From positions 18,022 to 82,021 of the forward strand of contig CAKZLI010000016.1 of assembly GCA_937125395.1 (NCBI GenBank): DNA of 64,000 nucleotides, given 5' to 3'. The position numbers and the translations under genes are program-made. Each line of letters starts with the position of its first letter. Positions within the stretch are counted from its first letter, which is position 1. Below are positions 58,603 through 64,000 of the stretch, piece by piece. Source of the DNA: an uncultured Glaciecola sp. GTDB lineage: Bacteria; Pseudomonadota; Gammaproteobacteria; Enterobacterales; Alteromonadaceae. The notes beneath the pieces were generated by a model. The model was not told the origin of the DNA. It did not search any database and saw nothing but the letters and a program-made list of their open reading frames with translations.

Positions 58603-60783
58603 CTATGGTTTTGGTTTAAGTGACCCGTCGATGACAGATGCACCGAACGTATCTTTTAATTTTTGTAAGTTAGGATCAGAGTTAAAAATTGTTTCTGCGT
58701 GAGCCTTACGGATCTGGTTAATCTGCATTTGTAATGAATAAGGCGTTTCAGCAGGATTGCCCACTTCAACAGCCACAGTAACCGCTTGTCCTAATTGCTC
58801 AGATAACGCCTCTTGAACAACGGATACGGCAGCGTCACTGCGCAGGTGACTTTTATCTTGTTCTAAAGTTAAATGAACATGATTACCTTCTTGGCTGAAA
58901 GCAGAATGCAATGCTAGTTGTTTGTTCAAACCACTTAATTGCATATTTGCAATCATATTAGCCCAATTATCAACCTGAGCAGCACTCGTCAACTTATCTC
59001 CGTTAGGTAAAATCGCACTGAGTGTTGTATTTGACACATGCTGTACTGTAACTGATTCTGTATCAGTGTGCTGGACCAGTCCCATTTTGGCTGGATCGCG
59101 TTCCGGCTGAGCTAATGGTAGCCCATCGTCCTCATCGTCGCTTGGCGCTTCAAGAGGTTCTGCTGTTTGCCGAGTAGAGACAGGCATAGCATCAGGTGTA
59201 TCAGGTGTATCAGGCATAGCATCAGGTATATCGGCGATGTTATCCGTTGTATCAGCCGTATCAAGTTGATCACGCATATTTAACAACGCATCTAATGCAT
59301 CATTAGACACAGCTTGTACTTTAGGTTGAAGTTCCTGATCGATTTGCAAATCAATGGGCATTTCATCTTCATTATCAGCCTCCAATGCATACGCTTCAGG
59401 AGGTAAACTCTCTTCGCTAAATTGCATTGGATGCAGTGTTGAAGCTTGCTCAATAATTTCGGTGAATTCACTTTGTAATGCATGAATTTCTGGTTGACTG
59501 ACTTCTGGTTGAATGACTTCTGGTTGAATGACTTCTGGTTCGATTGTCTGCGGTTGACTAACCTCAGGCTCGTCAACAATGGACTCAACAACTTGCGGTT
59601 CAATAACTTCCGTTTTTGTAAATGTTATCATTGGGCCAACTTCGGCCAGATGATTAGCCATATCTGCATGGATAATTTCAACAAAATCGTCAATCTTCGT
59701 AACTGGAGTAAAAGCCAATAAACGAAGTAATATCATCTCAAACCCAGCACGATTATCCATACTATGCGGTAAATCTTGCTTACCTTGCAAGGTCATTTGA
59801 TATAATAACTGGACTTGTTCTTTACTTACCGATTGAGCCAATTGATAAATTGCTCGTGCTGAAATAGTCTCTAATTTACATGCTTCTGGGACGATTTGCG
59901 TCATGGCGACTTGATGCAACAAACTCATGATTTCATCAAGTACATGAGTGTAGTTTGGAGCCGTTTGAGCTAACTCTTCCACTTGCTCAAACACTTTATC
60001 TTGGTCACCAGCAATGATGCCATGCACTAATTTAAGTATTTGAGTCTTGTCCATCAATCCCAGCATATCACTGACAATTGGTGTACTGACTACATTATTT
60101 CCTTGAGCAATAGCTTGATCAGTCAAGCTCAATGCATCTCGCATACTGCCATTCGCAGCGCGCGCTAACTGAGCTAATGCGCCGGTCTCATGGTCAATAT
60201 GTTCTTGTGTCAACACGTGCGAGAGTTGCTGTTGAATTTGTTCGCGAGATAATGCTTTTAAATTAAACTGCAGGCAACGTGACAAAATTGTTACTGGTAA
60301 TTTTTGAGGGTCGGTTGTCGCAAGTAAAAACTTCACATGGGGAGGTGGCTCTTCCAACGTTTTCAACAGTGCATTAAAACTGTGCTTGGAAAGCATGTGT
60401 ACTTCATCAATTAGATAGACTTTATAATCGCCTTGAGTAGGACGATATTGCACGTTATCTAATAATTCACGGGTGTCATCAACTTTAGTTCTTGAAGCTG
60501 CATCGATTTCAAGTAAATCAACAAAACGCCCTTGTTCAATATCTTTACAAGTACCACATTGACCGCAAGGGTTAGCACTTAAACCGGTTTCACAGTTTAG
60601 GCTTTTTGCAAAAATTCGAGCTATCGTTGTTTTGCCCACACCTCGGGTGCCAGTAAATAAATAAGCATGATGCAAACGGTTGTTATCCAATGCATTTGAA
60701 ATTGCAGTAACAACATGCTCTTGCCCAACAAGTTCAGAAAACTTACCTGGGCGCCATTTTCTAGCTAATACTTGATAACTCAT
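58603..60783 (-). CDS. dnaX: DNA polymerase III subunit tau/gamma (DnaX)
   Basis: DnaX is the ATPase of the clamp loader and links polymerases and helicase. The 726-residue product has Walker A GTRGVGKTT near residue 45, a zinc site ending CGQCGTC, Walker B and SRC motif (LIDEVHMLS, LSRCLQFNLK), and tau-specific C-terminal domains. An acidic, repetitive linker (EVIQPEVIQPEVSQPE; DAMPDTPDTPDAMP) fills about residues 390-560. I do not see the A-AAA-AAG slippery heptamer used for gamma production in Escherichia coli. It is six bases downstream of apt. Confidence 0.96.
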   Translation of the reverse strand: MSYQVLARKWRPGKFSELVGQEHVVTAISNALDNNRLHHAYLFTGTRGVGKTTIARIFAKSLNCETGLSANPCGQCGTCKDIEQGRFVDLLEIDAASRTKVDDTRELLDNVQYRPTQGDYKVYLIDEVHMLSKHSFNALLKTLEEPPPHVKFLLATTDPQKLPVTILSRCLQFNLKALSREQIQQQLSHVLTQEHIDHETGALAQLARAANGSMRDALSLTDQAIAQGNNVVSTPIVSDMLGLMDKTQILKLVHGIIAGDQDKVFEQVEELAQTAPNYTHVLDEIMSLLHQVAMTQIVPEACKLETISARAIYQLAQSVSKEQVQLLYQMTLQGKQDLPHSMDNRAGFEMILLRLLAFTPVTKIDDFVEIIHADMANHLAEVGPMITFTKTEVIEPQVVESIVDEPEVSQPQTIEPEVIQPEVIQPEVSQPEIHALQSEFTEIIEQASTLHPMQFSEESLPPEAYALEADNEDEMPIDLQIDQELQPKVQAVSNDALDALLNMRDQLDTADTTDNIADIPDAMPDTPDTPDAMPVSTRQTAEPLEAPSDDEDDGLPLAQPERDPAKMGLVQHTDTESVTVQHVSNTTLSAILPNGDKLTSAAQVDNWANMIANMQLSGLNKQLALHSAFSQEGNHVHLTLEQDKSHLRSDAAVSVVQEALSEQLGQAVTVAVEVGNPAETPYSLQMQINQIRKAHAETIFNSDPNLQKLKDTFGASVIDGSLKPKP
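59488..59541. repeat. 15-base tandem repeat inside dnaX
   Basis: On the plus strand TTCTGGTTGAATGAC-like units start at 59488, 59503, 59518 and, degenerate, at 59533. They encode the acidic EVIQP-type repeats in the DnaX linker and keep the frame, so copy number may vary without destroying the gene. Confidence 0.75.
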
Positions 60784-60789
60784 CGGTAA

Positions 60790-61326
60790 TTAATCACCTT
60801 CAAATTCACAAATCGCATATGGGGTGATACCCGCTGCTTTTATTTTAGCTTCACCACCAATATCTGGTAATGAAATAACAAAACCGGCATGCTCAACGAT
60901 TCCACCTAAGCGCTTAATCAAATTAGCAGTGGCAATCATTGTACCTCCGGTCGCTAACAAATCATCAATCATTAACACGCGCTCACCTGGCTTAACGGCA
61001 TCACAATGTATTTCTAAATTATCTGTACCATATTCTAATTCATACGATTCAGTGATTGTCTCACGTGGTAATTTACCTGGTTTACGAACAGGTATAAAGC
61101 CAATGCCAAGAGCCAGTGCTAAAGGTGCACCAAACAGAAAACCACGAGCTTCAGTGCCAGCAATTTTGTCAAATTTATAGTCTTTGTAATGCTCAACCAG
61201 TAGCTCTATACATTGATTAAAAGCGTCATGATCTTCTAATACACTAGTGACATCACGAAACATGATCCCTGGTTTAGGATAATCTGGAACAGTTTTTATT
61301 ACCGATTTAATATATTCGCCGGACAA
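60790..61326 (-). CDS. apt: Adenine phosphoribosyltransferase
   Basis: Apt salvages adenine to AMP with PRPP. The product (about 178 residues) has [36 protein letters not shown] and the PRPP motif [13 protein letters not shown]. No ATG lies before the conserved start region, so translation must begin at another codon; TTG 61326 has AGG seven bases upstream and gives the usual length. A TTG at 61371 would overlap the upstream small gene. It leads the apt-dnaX-ybaB-recR operon. Confidence 0.93.
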   Translation of the reverse strand: MSGEYIKSVIKTVPDYPKPGIMFRDVTSVLEDHDAFNQCIELLVEHYKDYKFDKIAGTEARGFLFGAPLALALGIGFIPVRKPGKLPRETITESYELEYGTDNLEIHCDAVKPGERVLMIDDLLATGGTMIATANLIKRLGGIVEHAGFVISLPDIGGEAKIKAAGITPYAICEFEGD

Positions 61327-61348
61327 AATATAACCTTTTATTGTTGTT

Positions 61349-61477
61349 TTATTGATTAATATAGAAGACAAACCAACCGCAAATTGCGTTTAATAATGGA
61401 AATGCAAGCAATGCTACAATTGCTGCTAAAAAATACCATACGTTAAATGGGTCTTTGAATTCAGTCTCAGAGGACAT
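61349..61477 (-). CDS. Small membrane protein, 42 residues, upstream of apt
   Basis: This short frame starts at an ATG preceded by AGGAG at eight bases, one of the best ribosome-binding sites in the region. The product [20 protein letters not shown] continues into a single membrane helix ([21 protein letters not shown]) and ends NQ. The stop is 22 bases before the chosen apt start, so the gene is probably the first of the apt operon. It resembles a single-span small membrane protein; no family is recognised. Confidence 0.7.
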   Translation of the reverse strand: MSSETEFKDPFNVWYFLAAIVALLAFPLLNAICGWFVFYINQ

Positions 61478-61555
61478 ATTGCTACTCCTAGCGTGCACGT
61501 AAAAATCTAAAATAATAATGCGGTGAATTGTAAAGGAAGTTGGGCTAAATTAATA

Positions 61556-61580
61556 GCCTATATGCATGGATACTATAGGC
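61556..61580. repeat. Small inverted repeat before the apt operon
   Basis: GCCTATA (61556-61562) and TATAGGC (61574-61580) form a 7-base stem in the gap between the DUF2797 gene and the apt operon. It could terminate DUF2797 transcripts or be an operator; no T run is present. Confidence 0.35.
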
Positions 61581-61620
61581 GATCGTGAAGAGCTTGTGAC
61601 GAATTACGTCAGCTATGTTA

Positions 61621-62460
61621 TCAATCGACAGTTAATGTTGCTTGGTAGCCAGTGTACTTTCGAATGTTTATTACGCGATTATCATCTAATAACCAATACT
61701 GACCTTTTATGCCTTGTAACACACCGGTAAAATCTGGTGCTTTATCAAGGTTGAGGGATGTGATTTTGTCTGGATATGCCGTCACAGGATAATGTATCTC
61801 AACTGGTTCATGCGCGACATCTTGAACCGATAACAACCCATACTGCTCTCTAATCGAAACGATCTGCTCATCGATAGAGTTTTGCATTTCACTTTTTAAT
61901 GCAACCAAATCAATCAATTCAGGTGCACCTTTGAGCATCGTTCGCCAATTAGTTTTATCGGCAATAAACGATTTACACGCAGTTTCAACTAAACCACTCA
62001 TTAAACGATTACTCACACGATATAAAACAATTGCCTGTGAAGCCCCTTGATCAATCCATCTAGATGAAACTCGACCATGAATCTCGCGAGTTATCCCTAC
62101 TTTAGCCTGCCCAGTATTAGCCAAATAAACGAAGTGAGTATTAAAACAATGAGCCTCGCCCCACTGCGGTTCACGACATGTACCCTGTGCGTAATGACAC
62201 AACTCTGGTTTCATGATGCAATCATCACACTGCGCTAAACGTTTCATACATGGATAACAAAACCCTTGGCTAAAACTTTTATTGGTCTTAGTACCGCAGC
62301 CTACACACGTTATTGTACTGTGGTTAGTCACGCTAACGGTTTGGCCAATCAATCCATTCATAGCGACACGTTCGTCACCAATAGGTAATGTGTACTGAAC
62401 GAGATTGTTACTATCGACATCCACGATCATTTTTGCAAGATCGCCAGTGTATTGAGTCAT
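61621..62460 (-). CDS. DUF2797 family protein with zinc-ribbon-like cysteines
   Basis: The 279-residue soluble protein matches DUF2797. A cysteine-rich part near residues 52-98 (CVGCGTKTNKSFSQGFCYPC, then CDDCIMKPELC and GTC) suggests zinc or Fe-S binding; HFVYLANTGQAKVGITR resembles a GIY-YIG nuclease-like start. Function unknown. AAAGG precedes the ATG. It lies 32 bases downstream of a retropepsin-like gene on the same strand. Confidence 0.82.
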   Translation of the reverse strand: MTQYTGDLAKMIVDVDSNNLVQYTLPIGDERVAMNGLIGQTVSVTNHSTITCVGCGTKTNKSFSQGFCYPCMKRLAQCDDCIMKPELCHYAQGTCREPQWGEAHCFNTHFVYLANTGQAKVGITREIHGRVSSRWIDQGASQAIVLYRVSNRLMSGLVETACKSFIADKTNWRTMLKGAPELIDLVALKSEMQNSIDEQIVSIREQYGLLSVQDVAHEPVEIHYPVTAYPDKITSLNLDKAPDFTGVLQGIKGQYWLLDDNRVINIRKYTGYQATLTVD

Positions 62461-62492
62461 GTCAGTGCCTTTCTTATTATATATTGTTTAAC

Positions 62493-62948
62493 TTATATAT
62501 CATTGAGTCTGTATTTGCATTCAGGATCGACTAAAAATCGTTCTTTCATGGCTTCTCGACCCAAGAGCATCATATTAGTCATCTCAGATCTATCGGTTAA
62601 GGTTAAACGAATATTCCATGCTTGCCCAGCCATAACTACTTCGGTATGAATTAAATAGCGTTGTTCCCGCGTAGCAGTAGAACTTTTGACACCCTTAATT
62701 TCTACTACTTTAGCCGATTTACGCACGATTTCATTGATATCATAAACATCAGGGTGCATCTCAAATTCAATCCAAAGGTCATCTTCTTTTTCTATTTCTT
62801 GAATATTATCAACATGTAAAGAGAACGTTTTTGCACCAGTATCTACTCTAATGTGTAAATTAGCGATCCTAAAATCAAATTTATCCTGCAGAAGCTCAAC
62901 ATGCTCCGCTACTTACTCTGTTTTTTGAAAATAGGCAATAAGATTCAT
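62493..62948 (-). pseudogene. Retropepsin-like (ATP-dependent zinc protease family) gene with in-frame stop
   Basis: From an ATG at 62948 with GGAGAGG upstream, the frame encodes MNLIAYFQKTE and then TAA (62913-62915); the same frame continues without further stop as VAEHVELLQDKF... to 62493. The continuation is a complete retropepsin-like domain with VDTGAKTFSLHVDN (DTGA active site) and MLLGREAMKERFLVDP. So either a nonsense mutation disables the gene, or translation restarts at a non-ATG codon after the stop, or the short frame is a leader. The first in-frame ATG after the stop (62759) would lose the active site. Confidence 0.6.
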
Positions 62949-63210
62949 AGCCTCTCCTTCTTGTGTTAATGGGATATTTTGTATACGCGATAAAATAACA
63001 ACATTAAGCGAAATAGATAACTCATAGGTAAGCGCTGAGTGTTACACATATCAACTATTTACCTTAGGAATTTGATGACCACGTAATAGGTCTCGAAATT
63101 CTGAAGGGGAAGGGGCGAAGTGTTTTGCCTTGCACAGATAACAGAGTTAGTTGGTCAGTCTGTGATATATCTGTGATTGGTGTGTAATGAATATGGTCAA
63201 TTTAATGTGT

Positions 63211-63278
63211 GTGGTTTGTGGCGGTGTGGTTTGTGGCGGTGTGGTTTGTGGCGGTGTGGTTTGTGGCAGTGTGGTTTA
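63211..63278. repeat. 15-base tandem repeat, about 4.5 copies
   Basis: GTGGTTTGTGGCGGT is repeated at 63211, 63226, 63241 and 63256 (last with A for G), followed by a partial copy. It lies just beyond the rRNA terminator and encodes nothing recognisable; such arrays vary in copy number by slippage. Confidence 0.9.
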
Positions 63279-63288
63279 TCCCAGGCAT

Positions 63289-63322
63289 AAAAAAACCCCG
63301 CCAAGCATCAGCCTGCGGGGTT
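63289..63322 (-). terminator. Terminator of the rRNA operon
   Basis: AACCCCGC and GCGGGGTT arms (63294-63301 and 63315-63322) with a 13-base loop are followed on the minus strand by seven T. It lies just after the 5S gene. Confidence 0.9.
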
Positions 63323-63334
63323 CTTCGTATTAGG

Positions 63335-63453
63335 AGCTTGGCGATGTGCTACTCTCACATGGGGAAACCCCACACTACCATCGCCGCTATTACGTTTCAC
63401 TTCTGAGTTCGGAATGGGATCAGGTGGTACCGTAACGCTATTGTCGCCAAGCA
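63335..63453 (-). rRNA. 5S ribosomal RNA
   Basis: On the minus strand the sequence begins TTGCTTGGCGAC, contains CCATTCCGAACTCAGAAGTG and GATGGTAGTGTGGGG, and ends ATCGCCAAGC, which pairs with the start. These are the conserved 5S features of gammaproteobacteria. Ends are estimated to a few bases. Confidence 0.95.
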
Positions 63454-63651
63454 AAAACTGTCTCACTGATGATGATTATCACCAATGTACTGATTAAGCG
63501 TCTTTAACATATCTGGAAAAGTCTGATAAAAATAACACAATACATCAATCAACGAGTCGCTACTCTTTCTCACTCACAATCATTATCTATTGTCATCATA
63601 CAACCCTCAACATCTCAATGACTTTCATCATCAAAGCGTCTTAGGCGTTGT

Positions 63652-64000
<349 letters not shown>

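Larger units (their letters stand above)
62949..63334. other. Intergenic region between the retropepsin-like gene and the rRNA operon
   Basis: About 390 bases without a gene I can support. It contains a 15-base tandem repeat (63211-63278) and the rRNA terminator (63289-63322). A 65-codon plus-strand frame across the repeat reads as repeated WFVAV and is not credible as a gene. Confidence 0.7.

Noticed and set aside
59482..59721. Plus-strand frame with repeated FWLND-type units
   Set aside because: Antisense reading of the dnaX linker repeats; dnaX is clearly the real gene.
63211..63278. CRISPR-like array
   Set aside because: Units are contiguous 15-base repeats without spacers and without cas genes nearby.
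63209..63406. 65-codon frame across the 15-base repeat and 5S region
   Set aside because: It is a translation of the tandem repeat (repeated WFVAV) and runs into the 5S rRNA and terminator; not a gene.

Overview
The window reads as chromosomal DNA of a marine-type gammaproteobacterium, probably in or near the Alteromonadales. The evidence is a complete rnfABCDGE operon, a MotY flagellar motor protein (which implies a sodium-driven polar flagellum) encoded divergently from RNase T, an ECF sigma/DUF3379 pair, a DUF885 lipoprotein, and the apt-dnaX-ybaB-recR-htpG-adk order shared with enteric gammaproteobacteria. G+C is moderate to low by eye. I cannot name a genus. No prophage, insertion sequence or CRISPR array was seen; most of the window is core metabolism.

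Left part (1-27.9 kb). A BatD-like gene enters from the left edge, followed by a DUF885 lipoprotein, an ECF sigma factor with its probable DUF3379 anti-sigma partner, putP, and an EAL-HDOD signalling protein. Next comes a sulfate assimilation operon (cysD-cysC-cysQ-cysN-SLC13 permease) that ends stop-to-stop against a NatAB-type ABC exporter. Then follow YIP1 and DUF3025 proteins, an M28 lipoprotein peptidase, asnB, a periplasmic solute-binding-like protein, divergent queE/queC for 7-deazaguanine synthesis, a LysR regulator, uvrB and a MATE pump.

Middle (27.9-41.8 kb). A gene-poor gap holds a perfect palindrome built on DnaA-box sequence and two tandem tRNA-Asn genes behind a near-consensus promoter. 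The rnf operon with nth at its end, motY/rnt, a TSUP permease, DUF2244 and DUF2855 proteins, a saccharopine-dehydrogenase-like enzyme and a three-gene operon of unknown function follow.

Histidine region (41.8-51 kb). The his genes begin with a recognisable leader peptide (four consecutive His codons) and a textbook attenuator. The order is hisG-D-C-B-H, then a ParD-like/RelE-type toxin-antitoxin pair and an opposite-strand methyltransferase, then hisA, hisF and hisIE. The operon is therefore split, and the distal part appears to have its own promoter or promoters.

Right part (51-64 kb). Hsp20 with a potentially structured 5' leader, a MAPEG protein, an MsrA-thioredoxin-like-MsrB fusion, an ElaA-like acetyltransferase, a DUF2306 protein, then adk, htpG (with a sigma-32-type promoter), recR, ybaB, dnaX and apt on the minus strand. 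Upstream of apt is a 42-residue membrane protein gene. Beyond lie a DUF2797 gene and a retropepsin-like gene carrying an in-frame stop, and finally a 5S rRNA and the 3' end of a 23S rRNA running off the right edge on the minus strand.

The points most worth a second look are the his leader and the his operon split, the 42-residue ORF before apt, the stop-interrupted retropepsin gene, the fused Msr protein lacking MsrB zinc cysteines, the three-gene unknown operon, the DnaA-box palindrome, and the mutually exclusive hairpins before hsp20. I found no clearly new multi-gene system of the defence or mobile-element kind.
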